Below, in pieces: positions 47,202 through 56,527 of a stretch of 64,000 nucleotides of DNA. This stretch comes from Streptomyces sp. NBC_00358. GTDB lineage: Bacteria > Actinomycetota > Actinomycetes > Streptomycetales > Streptomycetaceae. The stretch lies in the NCBI RefSeq assembly GCF_036099295.1, contig NZ_CP107976.1, forward strand, positions 2,852,001-2,916,000. The letters run 5' to 3'. Made by a program: the position numbers and the translations under genes. Under the pieces are notes generated by a model. The model was given only the letters and a program-made list of their open reading frames with translations, ran no database searches and had not been told where the DNA came from. Position 1 is the stretch's first letter. Every line of letters starts with the position of its first letter.

Positions 47202-48356
47202 GTGCACTGGCCCAAAGCCATTTTCCTCGCCACCTTCGTCATGGTCTCCATTCCTGCGACGCTCGGATTGGGGGCGACCCTAGCGCTTAGAGAATTCGGA
47301 GGTAATTCACCATGGCGAAAGGATCGGGAATCGATCGGGCGACCTAAGAGTGCACACTTCACAGAAATTGCCGCCGCTGAAGCTCGACGGTCCGTCGCGG
47401 CATGCCGACTGTACGGGCACCCGCTAGCCTCATCGCCTTCCCTGCGTGGCCAATATATCCGGTCCGCGATCAGCCTAAAGCAGCTCTCGCGGACGGAAGC
47501 GGCCATTTCCGTGGTCGCCGTTATTCCGATGCCCGCGATTCTCGCATATGCCGCATACAAGAAAACCCCCGATTGGCCGTCGACTCCCGAGCAACTGCGC
47601 ACGTGCGGTCTTCTTTGGGGCATCGCGCTCGCGGCGTCCGCCCTGATGTTTATCCAGATGAATTATTGCCATATGTGGCGCCGCGAAAATTCCGACAACG
47701 CCGCCATCATCATATGCTTCTCGATATTGCGACAGCTCTCCGAACTCCCGCGGAACGCGGCGAATATCCTGGAGATTGAAGACCTGTTCGCCAAGCTCGC
47801 CAAAGAGATAGCCGACTTTGCCTCCGCTAGTCCACATTTCTCAACGCCGAGTAGGCGGGTCGACGTTGAAAGACACACCTCCGCCGTACGCGCCGAGTTG
47901 ATGCGCCAGTCCGGCGAACTCCTTTCCAGGGGAGTCACTCAAGTACCTGCGGCAGTGGCAACAATCGGCACCCTGCTTGAGCGGTTGACTCAGCAACGCT
48001 GGTTGCAACTCTTGGACGTGGAAGGCGCAGACATCTCGACCCCGGAAGTCGTCGACGACACAGACAGGCGCGACTCCTGGATCATCGTGGGCGGCAGCGC
48101 CTTCGCAGCTCTCGGCCTTGGCAGCGCAAGCGCTCTCGGGATCCCTCTTACCGCAGCAATACCCTCAGCCCTTGTCTTCCTCCTGGGACCTGCGACGCTT
48201 TGGGGCAGCAGTCGACTGGGCCTGACCCCGCGTTCCGTGCTTGCGTCAACTCGCGCGTCCCTGACGGACGCGACACAAGATGACAGTCCCTCAAGCCCCG
48301 GCACAAGGCCTACCTCACTTGGCGCCCAAGCAACTCACGGCTTGAATCGTGATTGA
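47202..48356 (+). CDS. Membrane protein of unknown function, probably acquired
   Basis: A 384-residue protein that I do not recognise. Hydrophobic segments lie at about 6-28, 100-118, 135-155, 288-310 and 312-332. Between them is a ~130-residue hydrophilic, partly helical region (NSDNAAIIICFSILRQLSELPRNAANILEIEDLFAKLAKEIADFA). The C-terminal 45 residues are Ser/Thr-rich. Codon use is clearly less GC-biased than in neighbours (many AAA, ATT, TCA codons), indicating recent transfer. The GTG start has GGGAG upstream. It lies between a headless gene and an integrase remnant, so it is probably cargo of a former integrative element. A defence or superinfection role is possible but unsupported. Confidence 0.75.
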   Translation: MHWPKAIFLATFVMVSIPATLGLGATLALREFGGNSPWRKDRESIGRPKSAHFTEIAAAEARRSVAACRLYGHPLASSPSLRGQYIRSAISLKQLSRTEAAISVVAVIPMPAILAYAAYKKTPDWPSTPEQLRTCGLLWGIALAASALMFIQMNYCHMWRRENSDNAAIIICFSILRQLSELPRNAANILEIEDLFAKLAKEIADFASASPHFSTPSRRVDVERHTSAVRAELMRQSGELLSRGVTQVPAAVATIGTLLERLTQQRWLQLLDVEGADISTPEVVDDTDRRDSWIIVGGSAFAALGLGSASALGIPLTAAIPSALVFLLGPATLWGSSRLGLTPRSVLASTRASLTDATQDDSPSSPGTRPTSLGAQATHGLNRD

Positions 48357-48564
48357 GCGTCTTACGATCTACCGCGGCCTGGATGAGTACTGCCGGCGCT
48401 GCGGATCCAGCCCCATGGCCAGCGGGCTTGAAGACCTGGGCCGACTCCGCGTCCTCAAACCGCTCGGTCTGCCAGTCGCCAGACCTCGCCCCGCCTTCTC
48501 TCCACTTCACCTGGATACTGGTGACGTCCCCGGCCTTGTTCTTACGCCCTACGACGCTCGCCAT
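48310..48564 (-). pseudogene. N-terminal remnant of a tyrosine-type integrase
   Basis: From ATG 48564 the frame gives MASVVGRKNKAGDVTSIQV, then KWREGG, RSGDWQTERFEDAESAQVFK, the N-terminal arm-binding part of Streptomyces phage/ICE integrases. After about residue 45 it diverges into unrelated sequence and stops at 84 residues; the catalytic domain (R-H-R-Y) is missing. Its 3' end overlaps the membrane-protein gene on the other strand. This is a scar of a lost or rearranged element. Confidence 0.7.
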
Positions 48565-48582
48565 GGACGGAGAGTAGCGTCG

Positions 48583-48604
48583 CGTGTTCCCAACGTGTTC
48601 CCAA
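48583..48604. repeat. Two tandem 11-bp repeats, possible integrase arm sites
   Basis: CGTGTTCCCAA occurs twice head-to-tail (48583-48593 and 48594-48604), 19 bases upstream of the integrase remnant start. Tandem repeats in this position are typical arm-type binding sites in attP regions. The core crossover site would be expected between here and the aldehyde dehydrogenase terminator. Confidence 0.55.
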
Positions 48605-48661
48605 GGCCGCACGGAAACCAGCCAAGATTCGAGCGTTATTGCACGTCAGGACGCTGGATAC

Positions 48662-48704
48662 GCCGACGGCCGGAGCCCCCGCACAGTGGGCTCCGGCCGT
48701 CGGC
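48662..48704 (-). terminator. Terminator of the aldehyde dehydrogenase gene
   Basis: A perfect 17-bp stem (48662-48678 with 48688-48704) and 9-base loop begins 15 bases after the stop codon. Confidence 0.9.
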
Positions 48705-48719
48705 TTCGGTGGGGCTTCG

Positions 48720-50183
48720 TCAGAGAGCGAGGCCCGTCAGGACCAGCACGCGCTCGTAGGTGTAGTCGTCCATCGCGAACTTGACGCCCTCGCGGCCCAC
48801 GCCGGACTGCTTGGCACCGCCGTACGGCATCTGGTCGGCGCGGTAGGAGGGCACGTCGCCGATCACGACACCGCCCACCTCCAGCTCGCGGTGCGCGCGG
48901 AACGCGGTCTGCAGGTCGTGCGTGAACACACCTGCCTGGAGGCCGTACTTGGAGCTGTTGGCGGCGGCGAAGGCGGCGGCCTCGCCCTCCACCCGCTGCA
49001 CGGTGAGGACCGGCCCGAAGACCTCCTCGCAGGAGATCGTGACATCGGCCGGCACGTCGGCGAGGACGGTCGGCGCGTACGAGGCGCCGTCCCGCTTGCC
49101 GCCGGTGAGCAGGGAGGCACCGGCCGCGACGGCCTCGTCCACCCACGACTCGACGCGCTCGGCGGCGGCCTCGCTGACCAGCGGGCCGACATCCGTCGTG
49201 GCGTCGGACGGGTCGCCGGTGACCTGGGCCTCGACGGCGGCGACGATGCGCGGCAGCAGCCGGTCGTACACCGCCGCGTCCGCGATCACCCGCTGGACCG
49301 AGATGCAGGACTGGCCGCCCTGGTAGTTGGAGAAGGTCGCGATACGGGTCGCGGCCCAGTCCAGGTCGGCGTCGCTCGCGAAGTCGGCGAGGACGACGGC
49401 CGCGCCGTTGCCGCCCAGCTCCAGGGTGCAGTGCTTGCGCGGCACCGAGTCCATGATCGCGTAACCGACCGTCTCGGACCCGGTGAAGGAGATGACCGGG
49501 AGGCGCTCGTCCTGGACCAGGGCGGGCATCTTGTCGTTGGCGACCGGCAGGATGCTCCAGGAACCGGTCGGCAGGTCGGTCTCGGCCAGCAGGTCGCCGA
49601 TGATCAGGCCGGACAGCGGGGTCGCAGGCGCCGGCTTCAGGATGATCGGGGCTCCGGCGGCGATGGCCGGGGCGACCTTGTGGGCGCACAGGTTCAGCGG
49701 GAAGTTGAAGGGCGCGATACCGAGGACGACACCCTTGGGGAAGCGACGCGTGAGGGCGAGCCGGCCCTGACCGCCCTGGTCGGTGTCGAGGCGCTGCGCC
49801 TCGCCGCCGTTGAAGCGGCGGGCCTCCTCCGCCGCGAACCGGAACACGGACACCGCGCGGCCGACCTCGCCGCGGGCCCACTTGATCGGCTTGCCGTTCT
49901 CGGCGGAGATGAGCTGGGCGATCTCCTCGGTGCGCTCGGCCAGCCGGCGCGAGACGTGGTCGAGGGCGGCGGCGCGCACGTGGGCCGGGGTCGCGGCGAA
50001 CTCGTCGCGTACGGCGTACGCGGCGGCCACGGCCTCCTCGACCTGGGCCTCGGTGGGAACACTGACCCGACCGACGACCCGGCCGTCCCACGGCGAGGTG
50101 ACGTCGAACGTGGTCTCACCGGTGGCCTGGCGGCCGGCGAGCCAGAAGGCGTGGGTGGCCCCCACAGTTTCTTCCTGGGGCAT
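48720..50183 (-). CDS. NAD(P)-dependent aldehyde dehydrogenase (GABA/polyamine catabolism)
   Basis: A 487-residue aldehyde dehydrogenase. It has the cofactor-binding GSETVG segment, the catalytic Glu in LELGGNGAAVV and the nucleophilic Cys293 in YQGGQSCISVQR, then GPVLTV, YGLQAGVFT and YGGAKQSGVGREG. With PucR and gabT nearby and polyamine genes further right, the likely substrates are succinate semialdehyde or aminobutyraldehyde-type aldehydes; the sequence does not decide which. It is preceded by its own ~230-bp control region and followed by a strong terminator, so it is probably monocistronic. Confidence 0.92.
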   Translation of the reverse strand: MPQEETVGATHAFWLAGRQATGETTFDVTSPWDGRVVGRVSVPTEAQVEEAVAAAYAVRDEFAATPAHVRAAALDHVSRRLAERTEEIAQLISAENGKPIKWARGEVGRAVSVFRFAAEEARRFNGGEAQRLDTDQGGQGRLALTRRFPKGVVLGIAPFNFPLNLCAHKVAPAIAAGAPIILKPAPATPLSGLIIGDLLAETDLPTGSWSILPVANDKMPALVQDERLPVISFTGSETVGYAIMDSVPRKHCTLELGGNGAAVVLADFASDADLDWAATRIATFSNYQGGQSCISVQRVIADAAVYDRLLPRIVAAVEAQVTGDPSDATTDVGPLVSEAAAERVESWVDEAVAAGASLLTGGKRDGASYAPTVLADVPADVTISCEEVFGPVLTVQRVEGEAAAFAAANSSKYGLQAGVFTHDLQTAFRAHRELEVGGVVIGDVPSYRADQMPYGGAKQSGVGREGVKFAMDDYTYERVLVLTGLAL

Positions 50184-50413
50184 GTGCGAGTCCCGGCCCT
50201 TCCATAGTGGGGGTGCTTGTTGGGGGTGGAGCTGTGGTCCTGCGCTTTCCCGTCCACGGTAGGGCCGCGAACACCACCGGCGGTTTGTCCGACGCGTAGC
50301 AGTCGGCGGGCGCGGTGCGCCGGTTTGGCCTGATCGTCGAGGGTGACCGGGGGTCGCTCTCGTCCCGGGCGGTCACAGGAACGAGGTGCCTCCGCCGCGG
50401 CGAGGGCGGGGGA

Positions 50414-52081
50414 TCACTCCCCCGTCGCGGCGGTGGTCTTCAGAGCCAGCCACAGTTCCATCCGGACGTCGGGATCGTCCAGCGACCGGCCGAGGATCTC
50501 CTCGACCCTGCGCATCCGGTAGCGCAGCGTGTGCCGGTGGACGCCGAGGTCGGCGGCCGCCGCGTCCCACTGTCCGTGCCGGGACAGCCACGCCCGCAGC
50601 GAGGCGACCAGGTCCCCGCGCCCGGTGGCGTCGTGCTCGCGGAGAGCCCGCAGGAGCCCGTCCGCGAAGGCCCGTACCGCGTCGTCCGCGAGCAGCGGCA
50701 GCACGGATCCGGCGGCCAGTTCCTCGTGCTCGACCAGGAACCGGCCCCGCCGCCGGGCGACGGACAGGGCCTGTTCGGCCTGCTTGTAGGCGGCGCGGGC
50801 GGCGATCGGGCCGGCGGGGGCCGAGAGCCCGACGACCAGCTCGTCCTCGTCCCCGGCGGCCCCCGCGGGCTGCTCGCGCGGGACGGACCGGGCCGACTCC
50901 AGCACCACGGCGTAGTCCCCGCAGGCCGCGACCGCGGCGCCGCCGTCCACGGCGAGGACGACCAGCCGCTCCCCGTCGGGCACAACGAGCACCGACTCCC
51001 CCGAACGGGCGGCGGCGGATTCGACCACCTCGGCGAGGCCGCCGAGCGGATCGCCGTTGGCGTCGGGAACGGCGACGGCGGTCTTCGCGGGCGCGGCGGC
51101 GCCCACGCGCGCGTGCCCGTCGGCGTGCACCCGCCCGGCCGACGCGGACACCGACTCGGCGATGATCAGCCGGAAGGGCGCGTCGAGGAGTTCGCCGTAC
51201 AGGTCACCGGCGACGGCCCGCGCGTGGTCGGACTCCCCGGCGAGCAGCATCCCCAGCACCGCCGCGCCGATCCGCTGCTCGGCGGCGTGCAGGGACCGCG
51301 ACCGTTCGGTGGTGAGCGTGAGCAGGGCGATCGCCGAGTGCACGGCGTAACGCTCGGCGGTGCCGAGGGCTCCGGCGGTCCCGACGGCGAGCGCGGCGCG
51401 CGGCCTGCGGCCCGTTCCGAGGGAGTGCAGTTCGACGCGGTCCTCCCCGCCGACGACCGAGCTCGCGGGGGCGGGCCGCTCGCGCAGCCGTTCCACGTCC
51501 GGGGTCAGCCGCGCGGCGCGGCGCCCCGCCCAGTCCGGCGCGGTGGCGACGACGGCGCCGGACGCGTCGTAGAGCGCGGCCCAGCCGTCGACCTGTCCGG
51601 CGAGCGCGCCGAGCAGGCCCTCCGGTCCGTCGTTCAGCGCCTGTTTGGTGAGTTCGCGCTGCGCGGCGAATCCGGCGGTGACCGCCCGGTACTGATCGGC
51701 GGCGATGGCGGCGGACACGGCCTTGCTGATGGCGAGGAAGGGGGTGCGCCGGGGTACTTCGAGGAGCGGCAACCCCTCCTCGTCGGCCGCGTCGACGAGC
51801 GCTTTCGGGATCTCGTCGTAGTTGACGCCGACGGCGAAGCCGATCCCGACGACGCCGGCGCCGGCCAGCCGCTTCACGTAGCGCCGCATGACCTCGGGAT
51901 CGTCCGCGTCCAGTTTGAGCGCGGTGATCAGCAGCAGTTCCCCGCCCTCCATGTACGGCACGGGGTCGGCGAGCTCGCTGACGTGCGCCCAGCGGACCGG
52001 CACGTCCAGGCGGTCCTCACCCGCGCGCACCGTGAGCTTGAGCGCGGAGTGGTGGACGAGCGAGGCGAGCGTGGGGGGCAT
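50414..52081 (-). CDS. PucR-family transcriptional regulator
   Basis: A 555-residue PucR/CdaR-type regulator. The N-terminal PucR sensory domain (MPPTLASLVHHSALKLTVRAGEDRLDVPVRWAHVSELADPVPYMEGGELLLITAL) is followed by a GGDEF-like central region and the C-terminal HTH (LVASLRAWLSRHGQWDAAAADLGVHRHTLRYRMRRVEEILGRSLDDP). In Streptomyces such genes next to gabT and aldehyde dehydrogenase genes control GABA or polyamine use; the regulated promoters are presumed to be those of the adjacent genes. Start MPPTLAS at 52081. Confidence 0.93.
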   Translation of the reverse strand: MPPTLASLVHHSALKLTVRAGEDRLDVPVRWAHVSELADPVPYMEGGELLLITALKLDADDPEVMRRYVKRLAGAGVVGIGFAVGVNYDEIPKALVDAADEEGLPLLEVPRRTPFLAISKAVSAAIAADQYRAVTAGFAAQRELTKQALNDGPEGLLGALAGQVDGWAALYDASGAVVATAPDWAGRRAARLTPDVERLRERPAPASSVVGGEDRVELHSLGTGRRPRAALAVGTAGALGTAERYAVHSAIALLTLTTERSRSLHAAEQRIGAAVLGMLLAGESDHARAVAGDLYGELLDAPFRLIIAESVSASAGRVHADGHARVGAAAPAKTAVAVPDANGDPLGGLAEVVESAAARSGESVLVVPDGERLVVLAVDGGAAVAACGDYAVVLESARSVPREQPAGAAGDEDELVVGLSAPAGPIAARAAYKQAEQALSVARRRGRFLVEHEELAAGSVLPLLADDAVRAFADGLLRALREHDATGRGDLVASLRAWLSRHGQWDAAAADLGVHRHTLRYRMRRVEEILGRSLDDPDVRMELWLALKTTAATGE

Positions 52082-52275
52082 GAGGCCTTCAGGTCGGTGT
52101 GATCTCTGTGATCTTTTGGCCGCCGCGTATGAACGGCCTGTGTCGATTCTGCCTCACCGTACGGTCGCCGCGTGCGTTCATATCCATACCACCTGGTCAG
52201 CGGGTCCGCATATCGATACGCACCGCTCCATACGTCCCGCGAGGCGCACACCGGCCCGCGTACGTCCCGCTGGGC

Positions 52276-52346
52276 GGTCCCGCGGCGGGCCCGCCGCGGG
52301 ACCCCGGACCTGGTGTCCTGCCCGGCCGTACGGTTCGGCGGCCGGG
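52276..52346 (-). terminator. Two-stage terminator after the membrane ATPase gene
   Basis: Hairpin CCCGGCCG/CGGCCGGG (52321-52328 with 52339-52346) begins 8 bases after the stop. A perfect 28-bp palindrome (52276-52303, arms GGTCCCGCGGCGGG and CCCGCCGCGGGACC) follows. The rest of the 273-bp gap up to PucR shows no gene. Confidence 0.7.
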
Positions 52347-52354
52347 CGGGACGG

Positions 52355-54781
52355 TCAGCTCCGCAGGTCCACCAGCAGGGGCGGGGCATGTTCGCCCCGC
52401 ACGCTGGTCAGCGACAGCACCGCGTGTCCCGGCGGCACCGCGTGGGCCAGTTCGGACGCGGACCAGTGCTCGCGCTCGACCTGGCGCACGGTGACGGCGT
52501 CCGTGGTCACCGCCTTGCCGGTCACCAGCTTGCGCAGCGCGTGGATGGCCCGGGTCATGGGCTGGTCGGCGAAGACGGTGTGCTTGGCCACGTCACGGGC
52601 TTCCACCCACTCGGTGCCCCAGGACTCGGCGAAGCGCCCGCCGTCCCACGTCGTGACGCCGGAGAAGGCCATGCGGCAGCCGACCGCCCCGTACAGCGGC
52701 CCGTGCAGGGCCTCGGGGATGTCCCCGATGGTCCGCAGGGCGAGGACCACGCCCGCGTTCTGCGCCCGGAAGCCCTGGATGCGCCGCACGGTCTCGGCGG
52801 TCAGGGCTCCGGTCGCGTCGTCGAGGACCAGGCAGGCGAAGTGCCCGCGCTCACCGCCCGAGGCACTGCCGCGGACGACCGCGGCGAACTGGGCGAGCAG
52901 CAGCCGCGTGATGAGCTGGGACGCCTCTTCGTAGCCGCGTTCCGGGAGATCGATCCGGACGCGCAGCGGATGATGGGCCACCGCCTGGAGGGAGAAGGGC
53001 CGGGCGCTCCCGCCCGAGCCGAAGAAGTCCGCGAAGACGGGCCGGTCCAGCAGTGCCAGGCGGTCGGCGAGAACCGGGCCGGGGTCGTTCGAGCCGCCCT
53101 TCTGCCGCAGCCGAGCCTCCAGTTCACGGAGCATCGCGGGGTGGCCCCCGGCCGACAGGCCGTCCCGCAGGGGCTCCAGTGCCGCGGGCACGCCTTCCAG
53201 GAGTTCGCGCAGTACGGGAATCGTGGGGAAGCGGTCGTGCACGGCCCGGTAGGGACCGAGCAACTGGGCGAGGGCCGTGGCGGCGCGCCGGACGTCGACG
53301 CCGTCGACGCTCCCGACCAGTCCCTCGGCGAGAAAGGCCGCCGCCTCGTCGGGGTCCTCGCAGTCGGCGTACAGGTCCAGATCGTGGATCGACGCGGGAT
53401 CGCCGAGCTTCACGACGACGTCGTACGACGTGTCCGGACCCACCGGTGCTCCGGCGGCGGCCACCACGACCACGGCACACCGTGCGGTCAGGGCCTGGAG
53501 CCCGAGCGATTCGACGACCGGCCGGACGAGGTGGCGGGTCTTCCCGGAACCCGCCGGTCCGACCGCGAGGAGCGAGGTGCCGAGCGTCGCCGGGTCGAGT
53601 GCGGCACCCGCGCCGGAGTAGGCGAGCGGGGTGCGTTCCCGGGAGACCCACCGGCCGAGGCGTACCTGGGAGGCGAGCAGGTCGTGCGAGGCGGCGCGGG
53701 CGGGCAGGTCGCGGGCTCCGGACGGATGGGCCCAGGCCGCGGCGCCCCGCCGCAGCACGGTGTCGCTGAAGACGGCGAGCCGTCCGTCCCGCTTCGCCGT
53801 GGTCCAGGCCCGCAGAATCCGCGCGCAGTCCACGTCGTTCATCCGCCCGGTGAGCATCTCGGAGGACAGCAGTTCCGCCGCCTTGAGCTGTCCGGTCGCC
53901 CGCAGTTCGGGCCATTCGGACAACGGGGCGGACGGGTCCCGGGGCTCGGCCGGGGGCGCCGCGGCTCCCGCCGGGGCCCGCCGGGAGCGGAACCGGTCCC
54001 GGGCGAGCGGCCACCAGCCGCCGAGCTGGGCGAAGGGCAGCAGGACCAGCACGGTGATCACGGTGTAGATGCCGTAACTGACCGTCAGGGACTGAAAGAT
54101 CTCGTGGCCGCCGGCGAGCAGGGCCACCAGGGAGAACACCGGATCGACGATCGGCAGGGGGTCCCATCCCACGCCCGGGAAGGCGTCCGGCCAGACGAAC
54201 GTCAGGGTCAGCAGGGCCGCCAGGGCGGCGATCACCGCCCGGCCGGGCTGCGCGCGCCGGACCACGAAGTGCTGGGCGACCTCGCGCCAGCTCCCGAGAC
54301 GTCCCATGCCGTAGATCAGCACGCCGAAGAAGAGGCCGTCGTAGACGACCCGGGCGTCCACGCCCTGCCAGGACTTCGGCGCCGTCGTCCCGCCCCACCA
54401 CCAGTCGTCCGGGGTGAACAGCTTCAGCACGACCAGTTGGTAGGGAACGGCCCCGCGGCGCCACAGCGACCAGACGATCAGTCCGATGAGCAGGGGGATC
54501 ACCAGTCCGACGATCGTCACGCCGGAGAGCCGTCTGCGCTCCTTCGGCGGCCGTGGGGCGACATAGCCGTACCGCCAGATTCCCAGGGCGGCGTCGGGGC
54601 GGGGCGCGTCGAGCCAGTCGCGTACGGCCGGCCGGGGCGCGGGGTGCTGTCCCGGCACGGTCGGCGGTCCCGAGGGCCGGGGCGGGGGCGGGGCACCGCC
54701 GGGAACCCCCGGGGGTGCGGCCGGACGAGGCACGGGATCGGCATGAGTGCCACGTGCGTCGCGCGTACCGTCGAAGTCCAT
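52355..54781 (-). CDS. Membrane-anchored P-loop ATPase (VirD4/TraG-like)
   Basis: An 808-residue protein. A Pro-rich cytoplasmic N terminus (about 15-60) is followed by four or so membrane helices (about 85-265) and a large ATPase domain with Walker A VGPAGSGKTRHLVRP (about 405-419) and Walker B FACLVLDDATGALT (about 655). The layout resembles conjugative coupling proteins and is seen as a conserved chromosomal gene in streptomycetes; no transfer genes lie nearby, so a conjugation role is not supported. I chose ATG 54781 (MDFDGTRDARG) with GGGGGCG upstream; an in-frame GTG 12 codons earlier is possible. Confidence 0.85.
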   Translation of the reverse strand: MDFDGTRDARGTHADPVPRPAAPPGVPGGAPPPPRPSGPPTVPGQHPAPRPAVRDWLDAPRPDAALGIWRYGYVAPRPPKERRRLSGVTIVGLVIPLLIGLIVWSLWRRGAVPYQLVVLKLFTPDDWWWGGTTAPKSWQGVDARVVYDGLFFGVLIYGMGRLGSWREVAQHFVVRRAQPGRAVIAALAALLTLTFVWPDAFPGVGWDPLPIVDPVFSLVALLAGGHEIFQSLTVSYGIYTVITVLVLLPFAQLGGWWPLARDRFRSRRAPAGAAAPPAEPRDPSAPLSEWPELRATGQLKAAELLSSEMLTGRMNDVDCARILRAWTTAKRDGRLAVFSDTVLRRGAAAWAHPSGARDLPARAASHDLLASQVRLGRWVSRERTPLAYSGAGAALDPATLGTSLLAVGPAGSGKTRHLVRPVVESLGLQALTARCAVVVVAAAGAPVGPDTSYDVVVKLGDPASIHDLDLYADCEDPDEAAAFLAEGLVGSVDGVDVRRAATALAQLLGPYRAVHDRFPTIPVLRELLEGVPAALEPLRDGLSAGGHPAMLRELEARLRQKGGSNDPGPVLADRLALLDRPVFADFFGSGGSARPFSLQAVAHHPLRVRIDLPERGYEEASQLITRLLLAQFAAVVRGSASGGERGHFACLVLDDATGALTAETVRRIQGFRAQNAGVVLALRTIGDIPEALHGPLYGAVGCRMAFSGVTTWDGGRFAESWGTEWVEARDVAKHTVFADQPMTRAIHALRKLVTGKAVTTDAVTVRQVEREHWSASELAHAVPPGHAVLSLTSVRGEHAPPLLVDLRS

Positions 54782-55116
54782 CGTGTGCGCCCCCTGACCA
54801 GCCAGTCCGCTTGTCACTCTCAGCCCAATCTAGTGGTCCCGCGGGGCGAGTTCACCGTTTACACGGCCGGTCCGCCCAGGGACCGGAGCGCCGCGCCACC
54901 GCTCCTCCCCTTCCACCGCCGTGTCCACCCCGCGTCCATCGCTATGTCCATCACGGACAACGGATTCCTCCGACAACGCCCACATGGCGCATGCCGACCT
55001 CCCCTCCTCGGCTCTAGCCTGCGAAGAAAGAAGGCAAGCGTCCGAAAACACCCCCGCCCGGACCACCCCCCGTCGCCGGGGAGGGTCCGGTACGCAAGAT
55101 CATCAGGGAGCCCCTC
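54782..55116. other. Divergent region between ATPase gene and gabT
   Basis: 335 bp that must carry promoters for both directions. A moderately AT-richer patch around 54845-54870 and 54940-54975 is the best candidate; I find no clear consensus or palindrome. GGGAG seven bases before gabT is its Shine-Dalgarno. No gene is seen. Confidence 0.45.
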
Positions 55117-56451
55117 ATGACCGCACTTCCGCAGGAGCGCCGCGTCGTCACCGCCATTCCCGGCCCGAAGTCGCAGGAACTGCAGGCCCGACGCCTGGCC
55201 ACGGTCGCGGCCGGTGTGGGGTCGGTGCTCCCTGTCTTCACCACGCGCGCGGGCGGCGGGATCATCGAGGACGTCGACGGCAACCGCCTCATCGACTTCG
55301 GCTCCGGCATCGCCGTGACGTCGGTCGGCGCGAGCGCCGAGGCCGTCGTGCGCCGGGCCTCCGCGCAGCTCCAGGACTTCACCCACACCTGCTTCATGGT
55401 CACGCCGTACGAGGGGTACGTCGCCGTCGCCGAGGCGCTCGCCGAGCTGACCCCGGGCGACCACGCCAAGAAGTCCGCCCTGTTCAACTCGGGTGCCGAG
55501 GCCGTCGAGAACGCCGTCAAGATCGCCCGCGCCTACACCAAGCGCCAGGCCGTCGTCGTCTTCGACCACGGCTACCACGGCCGTACGAACCTCACGATGG
55601 CGCTGACCGCCAAGAACATGCCGTACAAGAACGGCTTCGGTCCGTTCGCGCCCGAGGTCTACCGCGTGCCGGTGGCCTACGGCTACCGCTGGCTGACCGG
55701 CCCGGAGAACGCCGGCGCCGAGGCGTCCGCGCAGGCCATCGACATGATCAACAAGCAGATCGGCGCGGACAACGTCGCCGCGATCATCATCGAGCCGGTG
55801 CTCGGCGAGGGCGGCTTCATCGAGCCCGCGAAGGGCTTCCTGCCCGCCATCAGCCAGTTCGCCAAGGAGAACGGCATCGTCTTCGTCGCGGACGAGATCC
55901 AGTCCGGCTTCTGCCGCACCGGTCAGTGGTTCGCCTGCGAGGACGAGGGCATCGTCCCGGACCTGATCACGACCGCCAAGGGCATCGCGGGCGGTCTGCC
56001 GCTCGCCGCCGTGACCGGCCGCGCCGAGATCATGGACGCCGCGCACTCGGGCGGCCTCGGCGGCACCTACGGCGGCAACCCGGTGGCCTGCGCCGGTGCG
56101 CTCGGCGCCATCGAGACGATGAAGGAGCTCGACCTCAACGCCAAGGCGAAGCACATCGAGTCGGTCATGAAGACCCGCCTCGGCGCCATGGCCGAGAAGT
56201 TCGACATCATCGGCGAGGTCCGCGGGCGTGGCGCCATGATCGCGATCGAGCTGGTCAAGGACCCCGCCACCAAGGAGCCGAACGCGGAGGCGGCCGGCGC
56301 GCTGGCCAAGGCCTGCCACCAGGAGGGCCTGCTGGTCCTGACCTGTGGCACCTACGGCAACGTCCTCCGCTTCCTGCCGCCGCTGGTCATCGGCGAGGAC
56401 CTCCTCAACGAGGGCCTCGACATCATCGAGCAGGCCTTCTCGCGCATCTGA
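55117..56451 (+). CDS. gabT: 4-aminobutyrate aminotransferase
   Basis: GabT transfers the amino group of GABA to 2-oxoglutarate, giving succinate semialdehyde. The 444-residue PLP enzyme has the class III aminotransferase signature with DEIQSGFCRTGQWFACEDEGIVPDLITTAKGIAGGLPLAAVTGRAEIMD, in which Lys288 binds PLP, plus FNSGAEAVENAVKIAR and HGYHGRTNLTMALTAKNMPYK. It has the normal length. It stands as a single gene with its own terminator, diverging from the membrane ATPase. With the aldehyde dehydrogenase and PucR it completes a GABA-to-succinate branch. Confidence 0.95.
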   Translation: MTALPQERRVVTAIPGPKSQELQARRLATVAAGVGSVLPVFTTRAGGGIIEDVDGNRLIDFGSGIAVTSVGASAEAVVRRASAQLQDFTHTCFMVTPYEGYVAVAEALAELTPGDHAKKSALFNSGAEAVENAVKIARAYTKRQAVVVFDHGYHGRTNLTMALTAKNMPYKNGFGPFAPEVYRVPVAYGYRWLTGPENAGAEASAQAIDMINKQIGADNVAAIIIEPVLGEGGFIEPAKGFLPAISQFAKENGIVFVADEIQSGFCRTGQWFACEDEGIVPDLITTAKGIAGGLPLAAVTGRAEIMDAAHSGGLGGTYGGNPVACAGALGAIETMKELDLNAKAKHIESVMKTRLGAMAEKFDIIGEVRGRGAMIAIELVKDPATKEPNAEAAGALAKACHQEGLLVLTCGTYGNVLRFLPPLVIGEDLLNEGLDIIEQAFSRI

Positions 56452-56460
56452 CGCCCGAGA

Positions 56461-56527
56461 CGCCGAGGCACCGGAATCCGGGAAACCGCCCACGGGCGGG
56501 TTCCGCTCGGGCTCCGGTGCCTCGGCG
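56461..56527 (+). terminator. Nested terminator of gabT
   Basis: Outer 15-bp stem CGCCGAGGCACCGGA/TCCGGTGCCTCGGCG (56461-56475 with 56513-56527) encloses a second hairpin GGAAACCGCCC/GGGCGGGTTCC (56481-56504, one mismatch). It begins 9 bases after the stop. Confidence 0.85.

Noticed and set aside
52355..54781. Conjugation coupling protein of a mobile element
   Set aside because: Although VirD4/TraG-like, no relaxase, transfer or replication genes lie nearby and the context is core-like; I treat it as a conserved chromosomal membrane ATPase.
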